From an uncultured Bacteroides sp. (GTDB taxonomy: Bacteria; Bacteroidota; Bacteroidia; Bacteroidales; Bacteroidaceae): 64,000 nucleotides of DNA. A model generated the notes under the pieces. The model saw nothing but the letters and a program-made list of their open reading frames with translations. It ran no database searches and was not told the origin of the DNA. Location: NCBI GenBank assembly GCA_900544675.1, contig UQVZ01000009.1, forward strand, positions 1 to 64,000, given 5' to 3'. Positions 17,197 to 27,700 of the stretch are shown here, one piece after another. Position 1 is the stretch's first letter. Each line of letters begins with the position of its first letter. The translations under genes were made by a program, and so were the position numbers.

Positions 17197-20100
17197 ATGC
17201 TTATGAGTATGCGGAAAGTCTTCTGCCTGATAGCATTGTGCTGTGTGTGCGCGTTGCAGGGAGCAAACAATATCTTTCCTATTTTGTTTCAGTTCAGGCA
17301 TTACAATATCGAGAACGGAATGTCTTCGAACGTGGTTAACGACATTCTGCAAGACCGTAAAGGCTATATCTGGATCGGGACAGACAACGGATTGAACTGT
17401 TTCGACGGAATCGGGTTTACTTTTTATCAGAAAGGAAATCCGTCTTATCCCGAACTGGCTACCAATGCAGTTTCTGCCTTGTGTGAAGCTCCCGATAAGT
17501 GTTTGTGGCTGGGTACCGACCGAGGTGTCTATATATATAATAAGGAGAAAGACCGGATTACGGCTTTCGATACCGAAACAGCAGACGGCATGTCCATTCG
17601 TTCGTGGGTAACAAAGATTATTTGCGATACAGCCGGTGTAGTGTGGATAGCCACCAGGGAACAAGGTATTTTCAGTTACGCGCCCGACGAGAAACGATTG
17701 GTGAATCATCCGATGACGGAGAGTGGAAACTGCATTTATGCTTTGTTGTGTGACGGGAAAAACCGGGTATGGGCATCGGCAGAGAACCGGCTTTACCGAT
17801 GGAACAAAGGAAAGAAACTTTTTGAAGCCTTTCCTGTAGAAGACAATGTAGAGACCATCCGCTCGATGGCTTTGTGGGAGGATGAGGACGGCTATATATG
17901 GATGGGCACCTGGACACAAGGTGTCTGGCGCATCGACCCGCATACCGGAGAGGTAAAGAAATACCTGATGCCTGGTTCGGAGAAAGAAGTCGCACATATT
18001 CACTCCATTCATGCCTATTCATCGGATATCCTGCTGATAGGATCGGATGACGGGCTGGCACTCTTGAGCCGCAGTACGGGGCAGTGTAAGATATATCCCT
18101 ATTATGGCGAAGAGAACAAAGCTTTGTCGGACAAATTCATTTATCCCATTCTGAAAGACCGTGAAGGAGGTATCTGGATAGGGACATTCTATAACGGACT
18201 GAATTACCTGCCGCCGTATAGCGGACAGTTTGAAGGCTATTCGCCTCATACGGGCGACAACTTGTTTGAAGGTACCATCGTGAGCCGCTTTTGTGAAGAC
18301 GGGAAGGGGAATGTATGGGTAGCTTCGGATGACGGGGGCTTGAGTTGCTTTGTTCCCGCCTTACGCCGCTTTGTGGATTATCCCGGAAGGATAATGCTGA
18401 AGGACGACAATATCCATGCCTTGTGCCTGGACGGAGATAACCTGTGGATAGGCACATACGGGAAAAACCTGCGTATCTTGAATCTGAAAACCGGTGCCAT
18501 CAAGGATTACCGGGAAAAAGAACCGGAAGGCATCAGCATTTATTCAATCTTTAAAGACCCTGACGGAACTATTTGGACCGGTTCGATGACGGCGGTATGC
18601 AGGTACGACCGTGAGACCGACCGGCTGGTACATCTCAAGGATGTAAAGTCGCTGGTGATTGACATAAATATGGATTCGGAAGGAAATCTTTGGGTAGCCA
18701 CTCAGGGAGACGGCTTGTTCCGCTATCGGCCTGATAAGGATGAATGGAAGGCATACGGCGGAGCAGAAGGCATCCCCGACCCGCTGGTGAATTACCTGTT
18801 TGTAGACAAGCAAGACCGGCTGTGGGCAGCAACAGGCGGAGGGCTTTGCCTATACCGGAAAGAGGACGACCGTTTCGTGCTGCAGCCGTTGGACATTCCG
18901 AATGATTGCATCAATGCCATCCTGGAAGGAGACGACTGTATGTGGCTTACTACGGGGAAAGGTCTGGTGAAATATATGCCGGAACTGAGAACTGCCCAAG
19001 TCTTTACCCGTAGCGACGGACTGCAGAGCGAAGCGTTTCTGCCGGCTTCTGCATGGAAGACAAAGCAAGGATACATCTACATCGGCAGTACAAATGGTTT
19101 CAATCGTTTTCATCCACGTGAATTGAAGCTGAATACCTTGCGGCCGGAAGTCGTAGTGACAGGGCTGGATATATTCAACCGACCTATTGCCACTGGCGAA
19201 GAAGGTATTTTGCCGGTGTCTATTGATTGCATGGACGAGCTTCACTTGTCGTATAAGGATAATGTCATCACCTTGAAGTTTGCAGCCCTAAGCTACTGCA
19301 CGCCTCAAAAGAACCAGTATGCCTATATGCTGGAAAACTTTGACAAAGACTGGAACTACGTGGGGTTGCAAAACAATGCCACTTATACCAATTTGCCTGC
19401 CGGCACTTATACATTCCGGGTAAAGGCCTCGAACAATGACAATGTGTGGAACGAGGAAGGGACTTCGCTGCGTATCGTCATTCATCCGCCATTTTATCTT
19501 TCGATACCTTTCAAGATTGCTTACCTCTTTTTGTCCTTACTGGCACTCTTCTTGTTGATTCGTTATGTAGGGATGCGCAGCGAAAAGAAACACGCCAAGG
19601 TAATTGACGAACTGAATGTGCGTAAAGAGAAAGAGATGCACGAGGCGAAAATCCAGTTCTTTACGATGATTGCTCACGAAATCCGTACGCCGGTATCGCT
19701 TATCATCGGTCCCCTGGAAAAAGTCATGAAGTCTACTCCCAACTTGCCGGAAGATGTACGGAACGATTTGCAGATTATCGACCGGAACAGCCAGCGCCTG
19801 TTGTATCTGGTCAATCAATTGCTGGATTTCCGTAAAGTGGAGCAGAACGAAATGAAGATGCATTTTGTCTCGCAAAACATCAAAGAACTGATGCAGGCTG
19901 TGTGTGAACGCTTCCAGCCTTCGCTGGCGCAACGGGGCATTGTCTTGACGGAAGTATATCCCAAAGACGATTTCCAGGCAGACGTAGACCGGGAAGCGGT
20001 GACTAAAGTGCTGAGCAACCTGATGACCAATGCCAATAAATATACGCGTGACGAGGTGAAAATGGAGTTTGCCTTGCAGGAGCACACGTTCTCCATTACC

Positions 20101-21153
20101 GTCTCTGATAACGGGAAAGGTATGAACCCCAACGAATTGCAATACATCTTCAAGCCTTTCTATCAGGCACAGGACAACAAGCCGGGCACAGGCATCGGGC
20201 TGAGCATCGTGAAGGGTATCGTAGAGGCTCATCACGGATTTGTGGAAGTGAAGTCGGAGCCGGGTAAGGGTTCTTCATTCTGTGTCACCTTCCCTATCCG
20301 TCAGGAGAAGGTGGAAACGGTAGAGGTCTCGGATAAGCAGTCGTGCGTGCCGAAAGACATTCTTCTGGTAGAGCAAGTGCCCGACATGATGAACAAGAAA
20401 CAGCCTGTTATCTTGATTGCTGAAGATAATGAAGACATGGCTCATTTCCTGTCGGACAGTTTCGGTACAGCGTATACGGTAATCATAGCCAATGATGGGG
20501 TAGAAGCGTTGCAACGGTTAAAGGAACAGGATGTGTCTCTTATTATCAGCGACTGGATGATGCCTAATATGGATGGCGTAGAGCTGTGTAAGCACGTGCG
20601 GAACGAGCAACTGACAAGTCATATTCCGTTTATCCTGCTTACGGCAAAAACCGATAATGCTTCGAAAGTGGCAGGAATGAATTGCGGGGCAGACGCTTAT
20701 ATAGAGAAACCTTTCTCGTTGGAATATCTGGAAGCTTGTGTGAAGAACCTGTTGGAATTGCGCCAGCAGCTGCAACAGAAATTCTCGCAAATGCCGGTAG
20801 TGCCTATCAGCACGATAGCCGGGAATAAGGCAGATGAAGACTTCCTCAACAAGCTGAACAAACTGATAGAAGACAATTTCGACAATCCGGATTTATCGGT
20901 TGACTTTCTTGCCGAGAAATTGTGCATTAGCCGTTCGGGTCTGTTTGCCAAGATTAAAGGCATTGCCAACGTGACTCCCAATGAAATGATACAGTTGGTG
21001 CGCCTGAAGAAAGCCGCTTTGCTTTTGCAGGAAAAGAAATACCACATCAGCGAAGTGAGCTATATGGTAGGCTTTAACAACCCGTCCTATTTCAGCAAGT
21101 GTTTCCAGAAGCAGTTCGGCATGACGCCGGGTAAGTTTGTAGCAGGAATTTAA
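17197..21153 (+). CDS. Hybrid two-component system regulator (HTCS)
   Basis: About 1318 residues. The start is uncertain between ATGs at 17197, 17203 and 17209, all just before the signal sequence MRKVFCLIALCCVCALQG. The periplasmic sensor is built of two-component propeller repeats (GYIWIGTDNGL-type blades, about residues 50-680) followed by a Y_Y_Y domain (about 690-765). One membrane helix lies near 770-790. Then come a histidine kinase with HEIRTP (phosphorylated His827), an ATPase domain (DNGKGMNPNE, GTGIGLSIVKG), a receiver with SDWMMPNMDG (Asp1119) and a C-terminal AraC-type DNA-binding domain. HTCS proteins sense a glycan breakdown product in the periplasm and activate the PUL beside them. 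The stop codon touches repeat RE-3. Confidence 0.95.
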   Translation: MLMSMRKVFCLIALCCVCALQGANNIFPILFQFRHYNIENGMSSNVVNDILQDRKGYIWIGTDNGLNCFDGIGFTFYQKGNPSYPELATNAVSALCEAPDKCLWLGTDRGVYIYNKEKDRITAFDTETADGMSIRSWVTKIICDTAGVVWIATREQGIFSYAPDEKRLVNHPMTESGNCIYALLCDGKNRVWASAENRLYRWNKGKKLFEAFPVEDNVETIRSMALWEDEDGYIWMGTWTQGVWRIDPHTGEVKKYLMPGSEKEVAHIHSIHAYSSDILLIGSDDGLALLSRSTGQCKIYPYYGEENKALSDKFIYPILKDREGGIWIGTFYNGLNYLPPYSGQFEGYSPHTGDNLFEGTIVSRFCEDGKGNVWVASDDGGLSCFVPALRRFVDYPGRIMLKDDNIHALCLDGDNLWIGTYGKNLRILNLKTGAIKDYREKEPEGISIYSIFKDPDGTIWTGSMTAVCRYDRETDRLVHLKDVKSLVIDINMDSEGNLWVATQGDGLFRYRPDKDEWKAYGGAEGIPDPLVNYLFVDKQDRLWAATGGGLCLYRKEDDRFVLQPLDIPNDCINAILEGDDCMWLTTGKGLVKYMPELRTAQVFTRSDGLQSEAFLPASAWKTKQGYIYIGSTNGFNRFHPRELKLNTLRPEVVVTGLDIFNRPIATGEEGILPVSIDCMDELHLSYKDNVITLKFAALSYCTPQKNQYAYMLENFDKDWNYVGLQNNATYTNLPAGTYTFRVKASNNDNVWNEEGTSLRIVIHPPFYLSIPFKIAYLFLSLLALFLLIRYVGMRSEKKHAKVIDELNVRKEKEMHEAKIQFFTMIAHEIRTPVSLIIGPLEKVMKSTPNLPEDVRNDLQIIDRNSQRLLYLVNQLLDFRKVEQNEMKMHFVSQNIKELMQAVCERFQPSLAQRGIVLTEVYPKDDFQADVDREAVTKVLSNLMTNANKYTRDEVKMEFALQEHTFSITVSDNGKGMNPNELQYIFKPFYQAQDNKPGTGIGLSIVKGIVEAHHGFVEVKSEPGKGSSFCVTFPIRQEKVETVEVSDKQSCVPKDILLVEQVPDMMNKKQPVILIAEDNEDMAHFLSDSFGTAYTVIIANDGVEALQRLKEQDVSLIISDWMMPNMDGVELCKHVRNEQLTSHIPFILLTAKTDNASKVAGMNCGADAYIEKPFSLEYLEACVKNLLELRQQLQQKFSQMPVVPISTIAGNKADEDFLNKLNKLIEDNFDNPDLSVDFLAEKLCISRSGLFAKIKGIANVTPNEMIQLVRLKKAALLLQEKKYHISEVSYMVGFNNPSYFSKCFQKQFGMTPGKFVAGI

Positions 21154-21420
21154 GTTGACAAGGTATCAGTTGACAAGTTGACAAGGTTTTTTGTTTTAGG
21201 TGACTGGAACTAGGTACTAGGAGACTAGGTTTTGAATAGTTCAGCAGAAGTATTGGCTTAACTACTTAACTTCTTAACTCCTTAACTCCTTAACTCCTAA
21301 GAGGAAAAGCTATTGGCTTAACTCCTTAACTTCTTAACTCCTTAACTCCTAAAAAGCAAAACTATTAAACTTTAACTCCTCTAACTTCTCTAACTTCTCT
21401 AACTTCTTTAACTCCTTTAA
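21153..21420. repeat. Composite intergenic repeat RE-3
   Basis: Begins at the last base of the HTCS stop codon with GTTGACAAGGTATCAG, followed by GACTAGG words, TTCAGCAGAAGTATTGGC and two blocks of TTAACTCCTTAACTTC words, reaching almost to the end of cdaA. It is the mirror of RE-2. It may end both convergent transcripts. Confidence 0.8.
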
Positions 21421-21426
21421 AATCAC

Positions 21427-22206
21427 TCATTTCGCTGTCGCTTCTGTCAGCATCCGTTCCAGTTCTTCGGCAGTAAGGCGTAAATGGAACTCACCTTGGT
21501 AGGCAATAGAAATGCCTCCGGTTTCTTCCGATACGATGATAGCCATGGCGTCGGTTTCCTGTGAGATACCGAGTGCGGCACGGTGGCGAAGTCCGAGCTC
21601 TTTGGGGATGTTCAGGTTATGAGACACAGGCAGGATGCAGCCGGCTGCTTCGATGCGCTTGTGGCTGATAATCATGGCACCGTCGTGCAAGGGACTGTTC
21701 TTGAAGAAGATATTCTCTATCAGCCGCTGGTTGATGTTGGCATCGATGATGTCACCTGTACGGGCAATGTCATCCAGTGGAAAGTCGCGTTCCATGACAA
21801 TGAGTGCACCCACTTTCCCTTTGCTCATGTTGAGGCATGCCATGACGATAGGCATGATATCCTCTTTGCTTCCATCGTTTTTCTGTTTTCCTTTGAAAAA
21901 ACGCAACAGGGTGTTCGTGCTGTGACGTGAGCCAAGCGAAAGCAGGAAATGGCGGATTTCATCTTGAAACAGGACAATGATGGCGATTACACCTACACTG
22001 ACCAGCTTGTCGAAGATAGAGCCAAGCAGCCGCATCTGTAACACTTGCGAAACAATGACCCATATCACGATGAATACCAGAATGCCGGTGAACACATTGA
22101 TGGAACCTGATGATTTCATCAGTTTGTAGGTCTTGTACAGCAGGAAGGCTACAAGCAGGATGTCGATAATATCCTTGATGGTAAGTATGGTAAAACTGAA
22201 AGGCAT
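21427..22206 (-). CDS. cdaA: Diadenylate cyclase, CdaA type
   Basis: 259 residues with membrane segments in the first ~85 residues (IIDILLVAFLLY, VFTGILVFIVIWVIVSQVL, VGVIAIIVLFQ), then a DAC domain. The catalytic motifs are clear: PLHDGAMIIS (DGA) and LRHRAALGISQETDA (RHR). The enzyme makes cyclic di-AMP from two ATP at the inner membrane; this messenger controls potassium balance and cell-wall homeostasis. It starts 13 bp after folP, so the two genes are cotranscribed. Confidence 0.95.
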   Translation of the reverse strand: MPFSFTILTIKDIIDILLVAFLLYKTYKLMKSSGSINVFTGILVFIVIWVIVSQVLQMRLLGSIFDKLVSVGVIAIIVLFQDEIRHFLLSLGSRHSTNTLLRFFKGKQKNDGSKEDIMPIVMACLNMSKGKVGALIVMERDFPLDDIARTGDIIDANINQRLIENIFFKNSPLHDGAMIISHKRIEAAGCILPVSHNLNIPKELGLRHRAALGISQETDAMAIIVSEETGGISIAYQGEFHLRLTAEELERMLTEATAK

Positions 22207-22219
22207 GGCAGTAGGACAG

Positions 22220-23086
22220 TTATTGTTGGCAAATGGAAGTTGGCTGGCGCAGGGCTGTAACGATTTTAACCGCTTCGACAGCAGCTTTTACATCGTGTAC
22301 ACGCAGGATATCGGCACCTTTCATCAAGGCAATGGTATTGACGGCTGTGGTACCGTTGAGCGCATCTTCCGGACCTCCACCCAGCAATTTGTAAATCATT
22401 GATTTGCGCGATACACCTACCAGCAGTGGCAGTCCGAAGACGCTGAACTCTTCCAGTTGGTTGAGTAAAGCATAATTGTGTTCCAATGTCTTTCCGAATC
22501 CGAAGCCGGGATCGAGGATGATGTCTTTCACGCCTAAATCGCGCAGACGTTGCACTTTCTCGGAAAGATAGTACATCACTTCTTTCACTACATTGTCGTA
22601 GTGGGGATGTTGCTGCATGGTTTGCGGCGTTCCTTGCATGTGCATAATAATATAAGGTATGCCCAGCCGTGCGACGGTAGGAAACATGGCGGCATCCATC
22701 GTGCCTGCAGCGATGTCGTTGATAAGGGCTGCCCCGTATTCTTCCACACACATCTTTGCCACGTCGGCACGGAATGTATCTACGGAAATCGCTGCATCCG
22801 GGCATTCACGTCGGATGATGGAAAGACCGTAGCGCAAGCGTTCCATCTCTTCTTCAGCACTGACATCTTGTGCATTCGGGCGTGAAGAGTAAGCGCCGAT
22901 ATCAATAATGCCTCCGCCTTCGCTTATAATCTGGTGCACACGTTCGGCTATTTCCCTTTCACTCTGCTTGCGGCTTCCGGCAAAAAAAGAATCAGGCGTT
23001 ACGTTCAGGATGCCCATCACCACCGGATGCGACAAGTCCATCAGTTGTCCGTTTACGTTTATCTGGGTCTTGATATTATTATTCAT
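22220..23086 (-). CDS. folP: Dihydropteroate synthase
   Basis: 288 residues, the normal length. The pterin-binding TIM barrel is marked by VVMGILNVTPDSFFAGSRK near residue 25 and DIGAYSSRPNA near residue 62, with DPGFGFGKT in the middle. It joins 6-hydroxymethyl-dihydropterin diphosphate to 4-aminobenzoate in folate synthesis and is the target of sulfonamides. It is the first gene of a pair with cdaA. TACATTTG (minus strand, 23116-23109) is a likely -7 box 23 bp before the start. Confidence 0.96.
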   Translation of the reverse strand: MNNNIKTQINVNGQLMDLSHPVVMGILNVTPDSFFAGSRKQSEREIAERVHQIISEGGGIIDIGAYSSRPNAQDVSAEEEMERLRYGLSIIRRECPDAAISVDTFRADVAKMCVEEYGAALINDIAAGTMDAAMFPTVARLGIPYIIMHMQGTPQTMQQHPHYDNVVKEVMYYLSEKVQRLRDLGVKDIILDPGFGFGKTLEHNYALLNQLEEFSVFGLPLLVGVSRKSMIYKLLGGGPEDALNGTTAVNTIALMKGADILRVHDVKAAVEAVKIVTALRQPTSICQQ

Positions 23087-23193
23087 TTCAGCTCTGTCTA
23101 ATGCAGTGCAAATGTACGCACAATAATTTGGATTTTATGTGGGTAGGAGAGGATTTTTTTATTGATGATTGACAAGAGAACACATAAAAAACA

Positions 23194-23226
23194 AATGGCA
23201 GACAAGAATTTGTCCTGCCTGCCATT
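23194..23226 (-). terminator. Terminator of the active SusC/SusD transcript
   Basis: Minus strand: AATGGCAG pairs with CTGCCATT around a GACAAATTC-containing loop, followed by TGTTTTTTATG. It lies 27 bp after the SusD stop. Confidence 0.8.
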
Positions 23227-23252
23227 CGTTCATAAATTATTTATCTTACACT

Positions 23253-24725
23253 TTAGGGTAAAGTGTTTGACCAATCATTTTGTTCAACTCCGAATCCGGC
23301 ATTGATTTCAGCTGCTGGAATCGGGAATATCAAATCAGATATTTTATAATTGGTGTAAGTAAATGCTACATTCGGTGCCTGAATAGCATATACATCTGCA
23401 GCTTCATCCCAACGACGTAAATCGTACAGACGTAATCCTTCTTGGAACAATTCACGTGCACGCTCATCTTTAATGAAAGCCATAACTTCGTCGGCTGTTG
23501 CAGGCAGGTCATCTACCGAAGTAATGTCTGCATTTCGCTTGGCTACGGTCAGCAATGAATTACGTGCGCTGTTTACATCTCCTGTTTTTGCATCCGATTC
23601 AGCCATTATCAAGTACATTTCAGGTGCATTCACCAGATAATGAGTTGCATAAGCTGCATTTCCGCTGGAGTGCTGTGAGAATTTTCCTCCGGTAAATACA
23701 GGAACTGTTTCTGTCGATGTAGCATCCCAATTGAAGATAGAAGTACGGCAGTCGTTTGCATCATACAGGGCCAACAATTTAGGGCTCGGACTGAAATTGT
23801 AGGTAGACCACAGTGTACCGGATGAATTGGCAGACCAGTTATCAGTAGCCGTAATGGCAAGCGACAACATACTTTCCGTATTAGAGGTGTTCCCACTATA
23901 CAAAGCCGCATAAGCAGTAGCATCGTATGTCAATGTTGTAATGCCTTTTTCGTTCAAAGCCTGCTGAGCATATTGTTTGGCTTCGCTCCAATTTTCCAAA
24001 TATAAATTGGTACGTGCCAATAATCCATAAACGGCTGCTTTGTTGAAATACAAAATAGAACCGCGGTCTCCGCCAGCTGCATCAAAGTGTGTAAGTGCAT
24101 TGTTGAAGTCTGACAAAATAGCTTCGTAAGTTTCTCCAATGGTAGAACGGCTTACTTCTGCCAAAGCTTCAATCGGTTCTTGAGTAATAACAACGATACC
24201 CGGCTCCGAAGAGAAGTCTGTACCATTCACTTTTGCCTGATGTGCATAAATATTAACCAGCATCAGTTCTGCATAACCACGCAGAGCGTATGCTTCGGCC
24301 ATGCATTGGTCCAATTGAGCTTTGTCTTCAGCTTCACTGCTTTCGTACAAAGCTTGTGCACCATTGATGACACGTGTAGCATTGTCTGCTACTTTATAAC
24401 CGTAGTCCCATATAGATTCCAGATAAGTATCCGTATCGACAAACGTGTAAGTATAAATGTTATTAAAATGGTTGGTTTTACCATTCCAATAAGTGATATC
24501 GGTCGGGATGTCTCCGATGTTTACAGCATAATTTCCGGCAAAGTAATAATAGAACAGTCTGTAATAAACACCGTTCAATGCGGTTGCGATATTATTTACA
24601 TTCGACAATCCGCCTTCTGCGTCAATCCCGCTGTAGTAATCAGTTTCAAGGAAACTTTCGCCACAGCTGGAAAGGCTTAATCCGAAAGTTGCTATTGCCA
24701 AAGCCTTTACTATATTTTTTTTCAT
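23253..24725 (-). CDS. SusD-like lipoprotein paired with the active SusC
   Basis: 490 residues with a lipoprotein signal ending in LSSCGES (Cys21). It has the SusD helical fold, with CMAEAYALRGYAELMLVNIY in the first half and ERARELFQEGLRLYDLRRW near the end. It binds the SusC partner's substrate at the cell surface. It follows SusC by 42 bp and is expressed only when the promoter cassette faces this direction, if the inversion model holds. Confidence 0.94.
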   Translation of the reverse strand: MKKNIVKALAIATFGLSLSSCGESFLETDYYSGIDAEGGLSNVNNIATALNGVYYRLFYYYFAGNYAVNIGDIPTDITYWNGKTNHFNNIYTYTFVDTDTYLESIWDYGYKVADNATRVINGAQALYESSEAEDKAQLDQCMAEAYALRGYAELMLVNIYAHQAKVNGTDFSSEPGIVVITQEPIEALAEVSRSTIGETYEAILSDFNNALTHFDAAGGDRGSILYFNKAAVYGLLARTNLYLENWSEAKQYAQQALNEKGITTLTYDATAYAALYSGNTSNTESMLSLAITATDNWSANSSGTLWSTYNFSPSPKLLALYDANDCRTSIFNWDATSTETVPVFTGGKFSQHSSGNAAYATHYLVNAPEMYLIMAESDAKTGDVNSARNSLLTVAKRNADITSVDDLPATADEVMAFIKDERARELFQEGLRLYDLRRWDEAADVYAIQAPNVAFTYTNYKISDLIFPIPAAEINAGFGVEQNDWSNTLP

Positions 24726-24767
24726 AATGCGATGTCTTCTTTTTATAATTACTCTTTTTTACTGAAC

Positions 24768-27700
24768 TTAGAATGTTAGCTGAATACCTCCGATAAACGT
24801 ACAGGTGGCAGGATATTGCCAAGCAATGACACCATTGGCTGAAGTTTCGGGATTATATCCTACGAAATCACCTGCAGTGAAGGTATAGAGATTATCCACC
24901 GAGATATAAGCACGTAATTTCTGGATAAATGCCTTGGTCGACCATTTTTGCGGCAACGTATATCCTAATGTGATATTGCTGATACGTAAATAATTTCCGC
25001 TATACAAGAAACGTGATGAGCGCTGTGTTGCATTGTTCGGGTCATTATAAATATACTGCGGATACTTGGCATCAGGATTTTCCGGTGTCCAAGAATTGAG
25101 GGCTACGTCTTCAAGCGGTGTACGGAATGACATGCCGAATCCGGTGAAAGATGCTCCCGAATCGAATACCTTTCCGCCCAGGCGGTAATTGAAGTTGATA
25201 TTGAAATCAATGTCTTTCCATGTCAGGCTTGTACCGAAACCTCCCAATACCTTCGGGTCTGCATCACCTACATAACGTTTCGAAGCAGCATTATAGTCCG
25301 AAGTGGTTTCATCACCCGTTTCATTCAGATACCACAGTGGTTTACCAGTTTCACGGTCTACACCCGCATATTCTTTCATATAGAATTGGGTATATGGACG
25401 TCCTTCTTCAATAATCTGATAAGTGTATTCCAAAGGCTCATCAGTTGATAACTTAATGACCTTATTCTTGTTCCATGTTAAGTTGGCAAAGAAATTCCAA
25501 TGGAAATCTTTACGTTGCATCAAAGTCGCATTTACAGAAAATTCCACACCTCGGTTACGGATTGACCCGATGTTTTGGTATGTTTGCGCTATACCGGTTG
25601 TCATAGACAAGGGCACTTGGAACAATGCATCCGAAGTAATTGAATTATAAAAATCGAAGGTGAAGTGAACACGGTGTGCCAATGAAAGGTCGAAACCGAT
25701 ATCAAATTTCTTGGATACCTCCCAAGTCAATTCCGGGTTAGCAATACTTGTGGGCACCATACCTGGAACTTGATTGTAATTGTAACCGGAAGAATAGAAA
25801 CCACGGGCAGCATACCAGTCAATATCCTGATTACCTACTGTACCGTATGAAGCACGAAGGGTTGCATTCGTTATTGTCTGGTTATCTTTCAAGAAATCTT
25901 CGCTCGACAAACGCCATTTTGCACCTACCGACCAGAAGTTACCCCAACGGTTATTGGCACCGAATACGGAAGAACCGTCACGACGATACGAACCGGATAC
26001 ATAATATTTATCAGCATACGAATAATGTGCATCCATGAAGTAAGAAGCCAGACGAGCTTCTGCTTTATAGTATTCCGAGCCTTGGTCTGTTCCGGCTGTA
26101 GTCAGGTCGCGCATACCATCGGCAGAGAAGGGGAAATCAGATTTAGCGAAATAGTCATAATGATAACTCTTCTTCTGCATTTCCTGGCCTACCATTACAC
26201 TGACATTGTGTTTCTCATCGAATACATAATTCCAACCCAAGATATTATTCCATGTAATAACCGTATTCTTTGAATTGTACAATTGTCCCAAGCCGTTATA
26301 ATCCATACCTTGCGGGTTATATTGCGCACTCCAATATTGATATTGGGTCTGTTCATTCAAGTTTACACCTAATGTGGTTTTTGCATAGATGCCTTTGCCG
26401 AAATCAATCTGGAGATACGGATTCAGATTGATTACCTGCAGGTTCGTTTGATTCAATTCACCTGCTGTTTCATCTGTCAAAGCCAAAGGATTATACAAGG
26501 AAATATTAGCATAATTGCCTTCCTCATCGTAGAACGGATCCATCGGGGTTTGGCTGGAAACAGCTGCAACAAGCGGGCTGCTCATCGAACCACTGGTAGA
26601 AAGTGAAAAGCCATTCTGATTCGAGTAACTATAAGACGTATTGATACCTACAGTTGCCCATTTGTGTTTGCTGTCCACATTCAAACGGCCCGAGAAACGT
26701 TCGAAATCAGAAGCGACCACCAGTCCTTCTGTATTCAGATAACCTAAACTTGCATAATAACCGGTAGAACCAGTACGTCCTTGCAAACTCAAGTTATAGT
26801 CCTGATAATAGCCTTTACGTGTGATGGCATCTACCCAGTCATAAGAAGATTTGCGGTCCCATCCATAGTATTCATCAGCCAGATAGTCATAGTTATCCTG
26901 CCAGTCACCACCTTGTGCAGCCGTCAATCCATCTGTGAAAAGCTTCATGGTTTGCTCCGCATTGGCATAATCCATATTGTTGTTAGCCATGGAAACAAAA
27001 CCTTGCTTGATATCAAGATTGATATTAAACTTACCTTCCGAGCCTTTTTTGGTAGTAACCACAATCACACCGTTAGCGGCACGCGAACCATAGATGGCAG
27101 TTGCAGCAGCATCTTTCAATACGGTAATGCTCTCGATATCATTCGGGTTAAGCGAAGACATCGGGTCCACCATATTATTATAACTTGCGTTCAATGAATT
27201 GTCATCCGTATCCGAATCTATCGGCATTCCGTCAATGACATAAAGCGGCTGTGTACCTGAGTTCAAAGAGCCACGTCCACGGATGTAAATAGAACCCCAT
27301 ACACCAGGCATGCTGGTAGAGTTGTTCATCTGTACTCCCGGAACAGCTCCTTCCAGTGCTTTCACAAAGTTCGCATCGTTTTTCTTAGCAATGACATCTT
27401 CGCCTACAACAGTTGCAGCACCGGTAAATGAAGCTTTACGTTGTATACCATAACCCGTCACAACCACTTCATCCAATGTCTCTGCATCCGACAACATCAC
27501 CACCTTTACAACCGGCTGAATCTTAACCTCTTGCGTCTGCAAGCCGATGAAAGAAATCACCAAAGTTCCCGCCGAACTTGGCACATTACTAATTGTAAAG
27601 TTACCATCTATATCGGTAACCGTACCTACTGTGGTACCTTTTACCAATACAGACGCTCCCACTACAGGTAAACCGTCTTCTTCAGAAGTAACCGTACCGG

